Below, in pieces: positions 51,624 to 62,362 of a stretch of 64,000 nt of DNA. Every line of letters begins with the position of its first letter. The stretch's first letter is position 1. Made by a program: the position numbers and the translations under genes. The stretch spans positions 2,566,359 to 2,630,358 of the forward strand of contig VWZF01002590.1 of assembly GCA_013396755.1 (NCBI GenBank), written 5' to 3'. Source of the DNA: Sclerurus mexicanus. Its lineage: Eukaryota; Chordata; Aves; Passeriformes; Furnariidae. The notes below the pieces were generated by a model. The model did not search any database, was not told where the DNA came from, and was given only the letters and a program-made list of their open reading frames with translations.

Positions 51624-54600
51624 CAAAACAAGACCAGCCCCAGTGCTGACTATGAGGGTGATCACATGAAAGCCTGCAGGAAATTCAGTCAGGGAGGGAA
51701 GTTTAGTGATTTGAAGAAAGGCATTTAAGTTCTGGTAAACAGTAAATATAACCCAGGGCAGGGAAAAACGCCTCCATCATGAACTCAGGTGAAAAATACC
51801 TTTTTTGGACAGGGAGTGTGGCTAGCAGTTACAAAATGCTCATCCACAATACCAGCGAGGCTACACAGTTTGTGGCTCAAAGCACTAGGGAGCCTGAGTT
51901 GGAGGGTCTGCAGTGCATAAGAGGAAGAGCAGGAGCATTATCTCAGTAAAAGACAAATTCTAATTTGTACTAATAGCATTCCCTGGAGAAACGGTTCCAT
52001 GAGCATTTCTCATGGTGTTAGGGAACGCTGTCTCAACCTTTCAGCCTCCTGCTTGCTCCTATATAAACACTCTTTGCATATGGAAAGTGTGAATTTTCTT
52101 TCTTTCTGCCTTTGTATGTAAAGACTTCATGATCCAGTTCACCTTACCAAACCACAAGTGGCTAAGTTGGCACAGCTGAGGGGAACAGGAATGGGAATTC
52201 AGAAGAAATATATAAACTAACACTGAACTTGAAACAAACATAAGGCTTGAATGCCTACATCAAGAAGGAAAATCAAAAGTTTCTGGCCCCCACATGTCTC
52301 TACGACTTCAGGACTATGAAATATCCAGTGAAATGTAATGCTTCACTGGTTGCTGTGATGTCACAGAATGGCACTTTGGATAGTCAGAAACGTGAAGGAT
52401 ATTTCCAGGCTCAAAATTTTGGTGAGGACTTGCCCAGTCTGTCTTCTCTGATTAATAAAAACAGATATCCTTAACAGTTCTATAACTCCCAAATGATGAA
52501 TAGTTTTGGAAGGACTGTCAATCCTATTCCAGGCATTTGCTCAATGCAAAAATGCAAAGCCTCACAGGAAGAAACACTCTGCAGTGCTAAATACCCCAGA
52601 CTGAAGCACACTTTGAGTGTTCCTGGGTGATGTGCGTGCACAAAACATGAATCCAGAGCCATCTCCATGAGAAGGTGCTGGTTGAATTGTGAGGTTCCTA
52701 CAGTGCAGGGCAGAAGTGTTTCCACCAGCCCAGTTCTGGGAAACATCCTGCCCTTACACTGCAAAGCTCCCTGTGGGATAACTAGCCAGGAACAAGGCAG
52801 ATTAACCCAAGCAAGGCTGTGTACTGATATTACACCCCAGGGACCTCTTGGCAGCCTGTCTGGAGGTCTGGTGTCTTCTCCCTGGGCTGCATCAGGGCCA
52901 CACTGTGACAGGGACAATGGCTTTACTGGTGCAGCCATCAAATGTGCCTTGGTGGGAGCTCTGAGCCGCAGCAGGGCAGTTCTGAGTCGATTCCCCTCAT
53001 TACAGCACATTAGATCAAAAAGCAGATGAAATGGAAGTCTTGGGTAGGTGACTGAGGATAAAATCTGCCTAAGGGCAAACAACGGGGTGAGGTGAAGAAA
53101 CAGTGGCACAGTTACTCCACCTCTCCTCCCTGCTCCTGAGAAACTGAGCGCAGGCACTAGGCTGAGAAAAAGGAGAGGAAAGCACTGGGGATCCCTAGTG
53201 TTCTGCAATGGCTGTGAAGAAAGTAGAAAATATGTGGGAGCAATAACAATGCACACTGGAACAGTTTTTACTGCTTATCTACTGCAATCAAGGACAATAC
53301 AAAAACATCAGTATTTTTTTAATGTAAATAGAGACTGCACGAGATGATGCTAAGATTCAGATTCAGCAAAGAACTCTGAAATACGTATAGTGACCTTCTC
53401 AGATAAAGGAAATCTGTAGCTCATTCAACTTGTTTTATTTCAATTCTTTAATTAATACAGTTGAAAAGTAGTTAGAATTCACTTTATTTTTGCAGCAGTT
53501 TTAGAAATATTTTCCAAAGAGGTTCCATGCTGCTCCTTATGCAGTGCTCAGAACTGAGCAAAACTATGACACAGCAAGAAAGAAGAAAGAAATCACAAAA
53601 CTGCTAACTTGCAAGGTACTGGAAATTATTTGAGACTGAATTGAATTTGCACTTTGGAAAGATTTTTATGATTTCTTACAAGAAATACAAATACTTAAAG
53701 TAAAATACTTCAAAAGAGGGAAGTACTATATTTTCCAAAGGAAGGACCCAACCAAGTACAAAGACAGACTGTGCAGACACCTTTAATCATGACACACATC
53801 TAATGGAGCTGTTCTTCATTAGGGTGTCTGTTGTTTAACAAAATCTGAGTGACCCAGGAAAGGACAGAAGTGATACACCACACAAAACCACAATAATGAG
53901 TTAAATAGATCTGCACATATTTAAAAGATTACCTTCAGCCTCAGTTATACCACAAAAATACAAGACAAAATACATCAAAAAATGCAGGAATGAACAAAAG
54001 GATATCCAGGGTCTATGCTTTATTTTAGAGAGGGGGAAATAAGTTTATTTTTAAGTATGCCAAATAACAGTTGGTCTGAAAGAGGCACAACTGACCTGCC
54101 TGTTCCATGACTTGACAGGAAGGATTTGCTGATGAAACCCCAGCATTGCCCGGTTCTCAATGAGCCACCACTGCTGCCTTTACACAGCCACAGCCAGCGT
54201 GGTGCTCCCTTCAGCAGAGGTCCAAAATCTGCTGACAACGAGTTTGTCTGCAGCTAGAGCAAAACTAGCCCTCTAAAGATCAAGGCTGCGCTAACAAAAG
54301 CCATTTTCTGCCAGCAGTATAGTATCCACTCTTGGGATTTTGCTGACAGAACCATGACAGCCAAAGGGCTGGGTGTTTTCCTATCCAGTGACACTGGCAG
54401 AACTGTGTAGCATAGATTCAGTTTGAAAGGTTGCAAACCTAAACTTATCCTGCAGAAGGTGGTTTGAAATCACAACTGACCCCAGGAATCCACAACCACA
54501 CAGAATGTGATGCCAAGGCATACAGCAGGAGTCAGAGCACAGCAGGACTGAGTTTTCAAATGAAACAAAAATTAGGCAATTTACAAGCATATTGCTCCAG

Positions 54601-55101
54601 CTCAATTACTAAATTGATACAAGATTAAATGATATTTTATAGACAACTTGATTTTATTAACTATCTCACAGGATACTCCTGATTTTCTACCAGAAACAGT
54701 ACACCGGGCTACAAAGGCCACTAGTCCAGTTAGGTTGGTAACTCCAATTCTTATGACATTATAAACAAAATCAACATGTTCTCTCTAGTTTTTTACAGAT
54801 GCAAACAGAAAGAAACAGTAAAGAGCGAGAAAAGTTAGAAAATAACACTGCATGCATACAGCTTCAGTTACCCTCCACTTAAACTGAAAGCATTGGGAGG
54901 ACTCTTGAGTTCTCTCATTAACTGCTTAATGAATAGAAAACATGGAGGATACTGAAATGCTCAACGTACTGTGTCTCTTGGTAAAAATATAGACTTTACT
55001 TATTTATGTCTGAAAACAAAAGGGTTAAGAAGAATGATGCACATACCTTCCTGTTACTAAAACAGGTTTGTACTATGAATACTCAGTCCTCTTTTTCTCA
55101 G
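51624..55101. other. Non-coding stretch containing the longest open frame
   Basis: Mostly unique AT-rich DNA, with a more GC-rich segment at 52640-53020. Apart from the open frame at 52480-53256, described separately, nothing looks like an exon or repeat. The stretch ends at a good splice-acceptor match (CTCTTTTTCTCAG). Confidence 0.5.
52480..53256 (-). other. Longest open frame in the window, 258 codons, unrecognised
   Basis: An uninterrupted minus-strand frame starts at an ATG at 53256. The predicted protein is leucine-, proline- and cysteine-rich with a hydrophobic start but shows no motif or domain I recognise. The opposite strand is open for 120 codons over the same bases (52667-53029), which suggests that GC-rich composition with few stop codons explains part of the length. 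There is no promoter or intron evidence and no CR1 match. It could be a chance frame, an exapted fragment or part of an unknown repeat. Confidence 0.12.
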
Positions 55102-55302
55102 TGTGTTGCTTCCTCCCTTTGAACTAGAGCTAAATACAACAGCTCTTTCAGATTTCCAGTTGGTAGCTATACAGAAATGTCAGAACAAAAAGACTGACTG
55201 TAGCCAAATGTTAAGGTGCTCAGTGACATCACTTTCCCCCATAACTTCTAAACTGAATTCATTACTTTGGCTTGGATTAAAGCATGTGTTACCACAAAAA
55301 AG
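55102..55302 (+). other. Candidate 201-nt internal exon with good splice sites
   Basis: A strong acceptor (CTCTTTTTCTCAG ending at 55101) and a strong donor (AAAAG/GTAAGG, GT at 55303) enclose 201 nt open in one frame. Length and frame give a symmetric phase 2-2 exon, and the stop codon of the open frame lies just beyond the donor. The 66 complete codons include four cysteines and an LNTT glycosylation-like site. I do not recognise the protein and see no partner exon within several kilobases. A few such coincidences are expected by chance in 64 kb. Confidence 0.18.
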
Positions 55303-57559
55303 GTAAGGAGGTATAGTTTTAATCTGAACAATCCTGTTTAGAGGCTGGTTCCTTCTCTGGATATTCACTGTATGTTCTGTTTAGACAAAACAAAGTGCTT
55401 AAAGTGGGAAGCTTCCTCCCATCACTGCCTTGGGACCACAGCACAGAGAGCCAATGTACACTCACCACAGCCATGGCAAAGAGAGATGGATTTTTTTCCA
55501 GAAATACACCCAAAATGCTATATCTGGTTTTTATTTTTAAAAACAGAGATCACTGAAACATAGATGCCTTATAAACTACAGGTATGACTAAGAAATGAGA
55601 GGTTACAGCTCTGCTGACAGAATGTGAAACACTTATTTTCATCTACAGTGATATTCATAGACATTTTCCAAAACATAAGCTAATTCTGTTACTTCCAAGA
55701 ATAATTTAATATCTGTTGTCAAATAACCTCTACATTTGTTGTATTAAAGCAGTATTTTTATATACTAAAAAGTAATAACACCCCTGCACTTTGACATTTT
55801 CCACCCAGGGATCCTAATCCACTTTTGAGACAGAACATCTATTATAGTCTATTCTATTACTAAGATGTGTGGTACACCCACTATTCACACACTTTATACC
55901 TTTGAAGTGAAGACATAAAGAATTATCAAAAAATGGAAACCATCACACAAATGCAATAGTGCAAAGAATAGCACTGTAATCTATTCACCACGAAAAGTAA
56001 TATAAATAAGACACACATGGCTAAGCAAATGTTTCAAGGAGGTTTTTATTAAATTATTGTATAGCCTGCCAGGACCTTTTGGAATTATACAGCCTATATT
56101 TATTCAACAAGAACTGTTACTGGAAAAGGTTTTAGGTGATTTACAGGCATATATTTACTGACAAGTACAACCCATTCAGTAATGTCTGTATATGCAAGGG
56201 AAAAAATTGAAAATGGAAGCCTTTGAAAACAGCAATTCATTAAAAAAAACCCAAAATAATTACATACATCAAAGTATAACAGTGGTATATTAATAAGAAA
56301 AGACTACTTTAAGAGTGATACACCTGCAGATGCCAAGTGTCACATGGGGAAAGCAGAAAAGGGCTGCTGCACAAGGACACGGCCAGCAGTACACACAGAC
56401 CAGCTCTGGGTTCAGCTCTGGGTTCCAGCTACTCCCACCTGGACCAGAGGCAGCCTGGTGTTCAGTGTCCAACCTAGAGAAGCACTCCATCCATAATTGT
56501 CAAAAGTGTCAAAAACCCTGAAGTCTCTCTTGGAGTAAAGCTGCTTTTTCTTTCCCCAATGCCCTGTGGCTCACCTCCTCTGAGAGGTGCCCTAGCTCTC
56601 ATGGTGGAGATTACTTTGGGTGCATTATGATACCCTAATTTACAGTCTGTCTTAGTGTGTCTCTCTTTCCTGCTACCTCTTCCAACAAAAAAGCACAACC
56701 ACCAACAGCAGAAGTTCATGTGGAGCAGGATACCTTCAACGGGAGAAACGAAAAATTGTTGCAGCCTTCAAATCTGTCCACGGTGCTTCCTCAGGGTGAA
56801 AGGTGTACTTATGAGTCAGTAAGTCAGCTTTCCTTCCTCCCGAGGAAAAAGGTCTACCAACCCTTGTTCACGGGGGAAGAGCTCTCCCAGCGGGGCTACT
56901 AACTCAACAGGAGGGAGCAAAACTTCACTACCATCTGCTGTGTTTGATGACTTATCCCCAGGGGTCTCTGCACAGCACTGCGATCAGACCAGGTGAGACT
57001 GATGCAGACACACCTTTTGTGTGGACACCAGAGGGGTCCATGCCACCAGACACATGACACAGCAGGTTTGTGTGCTTTTGGCCCTCCCCAAGAATGCAAT
57101 TTTAAGCAAATGAAGAAAACTAACGGCAATAGAAACGGCTAAATAAACCAATGCAGCTCCAAGCCTTCCACACACATGATAATGCCAGGAATAAGTGTAA
57201 CTGTAAATGCAGGCAAAGGTTTTTTTGGACTCCCGCCGCAGGAGCACTGCCAACCTTGCATTTCAGGAATCAGGCACCACAGAAAGATATAAGGCTTCAA
57301 ACAGTTATTTCCATTTTTAAGGTTCACAAAGCAGTTTTACTTTGCTAAAGATAATAATTAAGTGGAAAAAATCACTAGTATTAAAGATGAATCAGGGGCC
57401 GGGTTGCTCCGAGATACTGTCAGTGCAAGCCAACTCTTGAATAAATGAGGAAAGAGAGGGTTTTGCAGGATTATGAACCAAAACAAATAACGTCTTCCCT
57501 CCTTCCTTCCACCTGGAAATCTGTGGGTTGGTGGGGCTTTTTTTGCCTTTCCTGTTCAC
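55303..57559. other. Non-coding stretch left of the CpG island
   Basis: Only short chance-like open frames. AT-rich to about 56300, then mixed composition. Contains one 12-bp tandem duplication. No interspersed repeat was recognised. Confidence 0.6.
56401..56424 (+). repeat. 12-bp direct tandem duplication
   Basis: CAGCTCTGGGTT occurs twice in a row without mismatch. Confidence 0.9.
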
Positions 57560-57785
57560 AATGGACAGACTGACCTCGGGAAAACTACGACTTTGAGCAC
57601 CCGCTGTCTGAGGACAGGGAGACTCCGGGAGATCCGGCACGACCCATGCTGGATGCTCTCGAGAAATACCCCATCTTCGCTCCTCCGGTGAACTCCTCGC
57701 TTCCCTTCCTTCCCCGCACACGGCCCTCCGCACCTCGGGGTCCTTCGCCCAAGGAGCGTCTGGACAGGATTCCCGACAGCACCGG

Positions 57786-58035
57786 GCAGGACCCCGGGAT
57801 GCAGGACCCCGGGATGCAGGATACGGCAGCAGCGGGCAGGATCCCGGCTGCACACCGCTGCTGTTTCCCAGGCGCTCACAGNGGGCCCCGGGAGGCAGGC
57901 CCCCGGGATGCAGGACCCCGGGATGCAGGACCCCGGGATGCAGGACCCCGGGATGCAGGACCCCGGGATGCAGGATACGGCAGCAGCGGGCAGGATCCCG
58001 GCTGCACACCGCTGCTGTTTCCCAGGCGCTCACAG
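57786..58035 (+). repeat. 15-bp GC-rich minisatellite within a perfect 96-bp duplication
   Basis: The unit GCAGGACCCCGGGAT occurs twice at 57786-57815 and five times at 57895-57969 (first of the five with one change). Each block is followed by the same unique-looking sequence, so 57786-57881 and 57940-58035 are identical over 96 bases, 154 bases apart. A single N (57882) sits directly after the first copy. On the minus strand the array encodes repeated HPGVL-type pentapeptides, a by-product. Either a true minisatellite expansion or an assembly duplication at a badly resolved site. Confidence 0.93.
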
Positions 58036-58204
58036 CCTTTTGTAACCGCGAGATAATCTGTCAGATGGACTTAGGCACTGACAGTCAAACATGCCAAAAA
58101 CGTCACCACCCACTCCTACTATCCATCCGGTGAAGGACTAGGAAGCGCCGCATTGCTTAACCTCTCCCCCGCCTTCCACTCGCACAGGAAATCCCCACCC
58201 CCCA

Positions 58205-58297
58205 NNNNNNNNNNNNNNNNNNNNNNNNNNNNNNNNNNNNNNNNNNNNNNNNNNNNNNNNNNNNNNNNNNNNNNNNNNNNNNNNNNNNNNNNNNNNN
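58205..58297. other. Assembly gap, 93 N
   Basis: Unresolved bases inside the CpG island. Extremely GC-rich promoter and first-exon sequence is often lost from bird assemblies, so a first exon may be hidden here. The true length is unknown. Confidence 0.99.
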
Positions 58298-58307
58298 CGG
58301 GGTGTTC

Positions 58308-58375
58308 CGGGCTGCTCCGGGCTCACCCGGGATGCTCCGGGCTCACCGCCCGTGCCGGTGCCGGTGCCGGTGCCG
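58308..58375 (+). repeat. GC-rich short tandem repeats beside the gap
   Basis: CCGGGCTGCTCCGGGCTCAC (58308) and CCGGGATGCTCCGGGCTCAC (58328) are adjacent 20-bp units differing at one base. They are followed by four perfect GTGCCG hexamers at 58352-58375. Their position at the gap edge suggests that repeat structure caused the assembly break. Confidence 0.92.
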
Positions 58376-58408
58376 GGGTCGGGGTCCCGAAGTGTTCCCG
58401 GCTGGAGC

Positions 58409-58418
58409 GGGGCGGGGC
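58409..58418 (+). promoter_or_regulatory. GC box (Sp1/KLF-type site)
   Basis: GGGGCGGGGC is a full match to the GC-box consensus and lies within the CpG island. A CCAAT box follows at 58526-58530. This is consistent with a TATA-less housekeeping-type promoter. Binding is inferred from the consensus only. Confidence 0.55.
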
Positions 58419-58874
58419 CGCGCTTGCAGACCTGTCCTCTGCACGGTGCTGTGCAGGTCCGAGACACCGGCGCTCAGTGCCGGTGCTTCTGTGGAAGAAA
58501 GCGGGAGCAGAAATGGTATTTCCAGCCAATATAGGAGGGCAACTGTCCTTCGTGCTCCGTCCCCCTTCCCACTTGCCCCTGTGAGTGTCCCTCTCTCCTA
58601 TGTGAGCTCTCGCACCCCGCTGCCAGCCTCGTCCTATCTCCACACCCACCCGGGGAGCCCTGGGCTGCCTCCCCATCCTGTGCCTCTTCCACGCAACTCT
58701 CTTCCCCACTCCACATCCCAGTCCTGGCCTTGACACTCTGCTCTTCGACTTCCAGTGACCTCCTGCCAGCTCCCTTGTCTAGCCCGAACCACAGGGTGAT
58801 GATCTCCACCAGGTCCAGAGCCTGGAGCTTCCTTTGCCCCTCTCCCTGTCTCTTTGCCTCTTCCCACGCATCAC

Positions 58875-59036
58875 CTGCTAGAAAAAATTTTGTTGAAAGT
58901 GGTATCACTTGGATATTCTCGAGGATCTGACATGATAAGGGACAAAATTCTGCAGTTGTTTTGCAGATCTTTGATATGTAGGTCACCACAACCTGATTGA
59001 CACTTCTCAAGAGTAAAGGCTCTTCAAACTGACTGT
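58875..59036 (-). CDS. Putative second coding exon of an unknown secreted protein
   Basis: On the minus strand, an AG (CCCACAG) precedes 162 nt open in frame, ending at GCAG/GTGATG. The start is in phase 1, matching the preceding candidate exon exactly, so joining them keeps the frame. The segment encodes 54 residues including a cysteine cluster CKTTAEFCPLSC flanked by hydrophobic, possibly helical stretches. The acceptor is weak because the bases before it are purine-rich, not pyrimidine-rich. The same frame stays open on both sides (59094-58474, 206 codons), partly because the DNA becomes GC-rich. No family is recognised; a cytokine-like protein is a guess I would not defend. Confidence 0.15.
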
Positions 59037-59262
59037 CTGTGGGTCCATCTCCCACAGATTTCTCCCAGTTCTGCATCACCCAATTGGGGCACAAAAAAAC
59101 CCAAGAGCCCTGTCATCCCACAGTGAGCAGTGGGTTTCCAGGCAGCTGGTGTGCTGTGTGCACATTGTGTCTGGAACAGATATGGCTTCTGGCCCTCTCC
59201 CTCCCTTCCTGCATGTGTCTGTGTCCCAATTAACACCGCTCCAATCGCTCCCTGAGACTCAC

Positions 59263-59398
59263 CTCCATCTGCAAGTGCTGTGAAGGGCAAGGAGGCTGAA
59301 GCCCCTCTCTGTGTGCAGTAGCAGTTTCGGGAAGGTGTGGGCAGTGTGCTAGTAGCAACGTAAGCCACGAGAATAAATGTTGCAAAGATCAAACCCAT
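59263..59398 (-). CDS. Putative first coding exon with signal peptide
   Basis: On the minus strand an ATG at 59398 begins 45 codons plus one base. The N-terminus, MGLIFATFILVAYVATS, is a convincing signal-peptide-like hydrophobic segment, followed by a short part with NCYC. The frame ends at GGAG/GTGAGTC, a near-ideal donor (GT at 59262-59261), in phase 1 as is common for leader exons. A TATA-like element lies about 80 bases upstream. The start context is only moderate (T at -3, G at +4). The frame continues 79 codons past the donor before a stop, so an unspliced reading is also possible. Family unknown; chance cannot be excluded. Confidence 0.22.
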
Positions 59399-59473
59399 AG
59401 ATTTGATGCCCTCTACAGCTATCTCACCACTGGGTTGTCAAGCTCTGCTGCTGCCCACTGCAGCTCCATACCA

Positions 59474-59488
59474 AATAAAATATACAAT
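59474..59488 (-). promoter_or_regulatory. TATA-like element upstream of the candidate leader exon
   Basis: The minus strand reads TTGTATATTTTATTT, about 76-90 bases before the ATG at 59398. Position and sequence would suit a TATA box with a start site near 59450. AT-rich matches of this kind are frequent by chance, so support depends on the exon being real. Confidence 0.2.
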
Positions 59489-62123
59489 AATAACAATAGT
59501 ATGACAGCAACAAAACTTGTGGTAGTAATAATGTGTGTGCCTTTTATTCCGGACCATTCTTGTTTCTTGGTAGCTGATGTGTATCTGATAACTGCTGTTT
59601 TCAATTATCATTAAGATGTTAAAAAAATAATTAGGGACACTTACTGAAGGGCCAGGGGGAGGGAAACCCCACCTTGTAAGCACAGATCCCAGCTCATGCC
59701 TTCTTTGCCCCATAGCAGGTCTGAAACATGCTCTTCTCAAGTCACCCCAGCAATTAATCTAAGCTCACTTCAGACGGAGAGGGTCTCCTAAAGAAGCTGC
59801 TCCCCCTGTATCCAAGGGGCCTCCTTATTTGTTTAAAAACAAAACTTAGAGTTCTTTCTTACAAGCAATTATCCTAAATCTCCTAGAAGGCACAATTTAT
59901 GTTGTTTATATAAACAATTGTGTCAGACCATAGATCTGATATGCAGTCTCCCCCAAGTGACAGTGGCTTGGAGAAACTCATCCACATAATTCATGATGGG
60001 ATTGCTGAAGGAAACAAGCTTATGAAGAAATAATGAGCAAAAATAAAACCTATTTTCTTATTACCATCATCTGACTAATCCTTTAAAGTATGGGTCACTG
60101 ACCAGCACATGGGACATATGGGAGACAGCATAAGGCAAGGAGGATGCTTATTAAACTAGAAAGTTTCATGGTAGTACTAGAATTTAAAACATGATTAAAA
60201 TAGCAAATCCATATGTGAGTTCACTGATAATCTGAGGTTTTTCAATGCAATTTCCTTAAGATAGGTTTATTACAGGCACAAATCAAACAGGCAAAGAAAT
60301 TTGTGTAAATCATGCTATGGTTGAGATATAAAACTAGAATAAGTAAAAATGTCTTCTGTAAAGACTTTTATCTGGGTGTGTCAGCTGCACAGCATAAAGG
60401 GGCCCCTGATGTTGCAGACGGAGTCATGAGTCTTAAAAAGGAGCTGAAACTACAGCCACCACATGCCCCAGTGCTGACACATCCAACCCCAGCAGCTGCC
60501 CACGAGGGACTGCAAACTACTGGGTAAGGCACAGGGGTGGTTTCCACCACTCACAGCTCTGTACCTGCACTGCCTCCTAAGCACAGATTCCATCCCTGGG
60601 CAAGCTGTGGCACCTCACTGGCTATAAACTTGAGCAATGTCTACCGTCGCAAAGGGCTGGGAGGCTTAATTGCTCATTAGGTGGTAGATAAGTTGCAGAA
60701 ATGCAGTGAGGTTACTGGTCAATTATACTGGCCATTTCATTTATTCTTATAGAAAGAGGCAAAAGAGAAAAGAAAAAGGTATTTTATGCCAATCTTGCTG
60801 GCACAGAAATGGGAGAAAACTGTTAAAAATCTTTCTGTATCAGAATCCATGAAGCTTCTCCATCAACATTCAGGGATTGGCAGCCAGATCACTGTGTTGA
60901 CAGAAAGACATGACTGGATGATGCAATAATTGTTTTCTTGGGACAAACCTTACACTATATTGCAAACAGAACTGTATGTCTTCTAAGAGACTTTAAACTG
61001 TTAATTTGTATGGACACATGTATCACCCCTGACTGTAGGCTTGTCAATTTACCTGCGCTTCGTACAGAGGAAAATCGTGACCTGCCAGGGTGATCTCCAT
61101 CCTGCTGGCCTCATCGGTCTTCCTGTTCCCTATTGCACATCTCTCTAACTGCAAATTCTCCTGCACAGCGCAACAAAGACCTGCATGAGAAAACTGGTCC
61201 CTTGGGCCGTGTCTTTTCTGGCTGAGACCTCCAGCGTGGCAAACTTTGATGGATCTACAACTTTGGGTCCTATTGCAACAGCTGCCCGGGGGCCTCCTCT
61301 GTTTGTTTCTTCAGAGATTTCATGTGAGGAGGAGGCCCTTCTTAAAGAGGCACACAGCCTGGGGCAACATCCTCTGTAAACGTCCTCCTCTCAGGAGCTC
61401 AAGGTCATCCAGTTGTTTTTCTCAGAGTCAATGCCATGTCCGGAGCTACAGGTTGGTGCAGTAAGTCTTGTGGTCATTTTTTCCCAGTGAATTTTTCCAG
61501 CTCAGAGCTTTCTCTTGGAACCTTTGGAACTTTCCTGTAGGCTTGTCCACTAAACTACGTCTTTTCAAGGCAAACAAATGTCCACAATAGATGGTTTTAC
61601 ACACTTCTTTTTGGAAGGCTTTGACTACAGATGGAGGATTGAGCCTTGTGAAAGTCACCCTTGAGAGGAATTCACTATATCAATGTCCAGGAATATATAT
61701 ACGCATTTATTTCTAAAAAAATTGTTCCTCAGACAGCAACATGACTTGTAATTTTGGCAAAGCTGAAGTTGGGTCTCAGCTATAGAACTTCAAGGCACTT
61801 TGCTGGGGCAGGGAGAACATGATTTCCAAATTCAGGTGCAAGGTGAGATTCAAAGATTCCTAAAATTCAGAGAGGTTCAGTCCTGGATGTTTGGTTTTCA
61901 CCCATCACCATGTCCCTGTAACCTCTGGCACCATTTGATAAGGGTCTAGGTCCCATCTCAGGTTTATTGTGGCAGCCCAAAAGAGCCATGGTCGGGCAGT
62001 GGCAGTGAGGGTGTGCACAGCCACTGGGAGATGCAGGAACACCCAGAGAAAGCAGCTGCAGCAGGGCTGCAACTGGAGAGCCCCAAAAACCTGGATTGCT
62101 TTAGCAATGCTTCATCCAGTCTT
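59489..62123. other. Non-coding stretch, no gene seen
   Basis: Short open frames only, such as 60312-60527 and 61185-61379 on the plus strand, without convincing paired splice sites. No interspersed repeat was recognised. Confidence 0.55.
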
Positions 62124-62362
62124 GGGGCAAGGAGGAAAGCATGAGGAGAAGGAGGAACAAAGAATCAAGTAGCAGAAGAGCACAGCAGAAGCTAAAGGGA
62201 ATAAGACAATGGAAACTAGAGAAAAATGAAGGAATTGCAGCAGTTTGGGAATTTCTTATCAAGAAAAGGAAATCAGATGAAAAACAGGAAACTGAGGAAA
62301 TAATGAAAAAGGGAAAGAAGACAAGGGAAGTAGTATAGGAAAAGGTAGAGAAAAAGTAGAAA
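62124..62362 (+). repeat. Purine-rich (A/G) tract of about 240 bp
   Basis: The plus strand is strongly biased to A and G over some 240 bases (for example AAAAAGGGAAAGAAGACAAG) without a short repeat unit. It keeps a plus frame open as a lysine/glutamate-rich peptide and the minus frame open as a serine/phenylalanine-rich one; both are consequences of composition. Confidence 0.7.

Larger units (their letters stand above)
57560..58560. promoter_or_regulatory. CpG island, probable promoter region
   Basis: About 1 kb is strongly GC-rich with frequent CpG, in contrast to the CpG-poor AT-rich surroundings. It contains a GC box (GGGGCGGGGC, 58409-58418), a CCAAT box (58526-58530) and GC-rich short repeats. 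Such islands in vertebrates usually mark transcription starts, often with a first exon. Direction is undecided: a GTGAGT donor-like site on the plus strand lies at 58581, and two GGTGAGC donor-like sites on the minus strand at about 58322-58346. Part of the island is lost in the gap at 58205-58297. Confidence 0.7.

Noticed and set aside
54130..54240. Possible C/D box snoRNA (TGATGAA and CTGA about 100 bases apart)
   Set aside because: No terminal stem pairs around the boxes and no internal C'/D' boxes were seen.
57392..58056. Long frames with repeated HPGVL-type pentapeptides through the minisatellite
   Set aside because: The repeats are a translation of the 15-bp array, the frames cross an ambiguous base, and the opposite strand is equally open.
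58153..58584. 143-codon plus-strand frame through the gap
   Set aside because: About a quarter of its length is N, so its frame continuity is meaningless.
59246..59260. TCCCTGAGACTCACC resembles the start of miR-125/lin-4
   Set aside because: Similarity stops after the seed region and no precursor hairpin can be formed.
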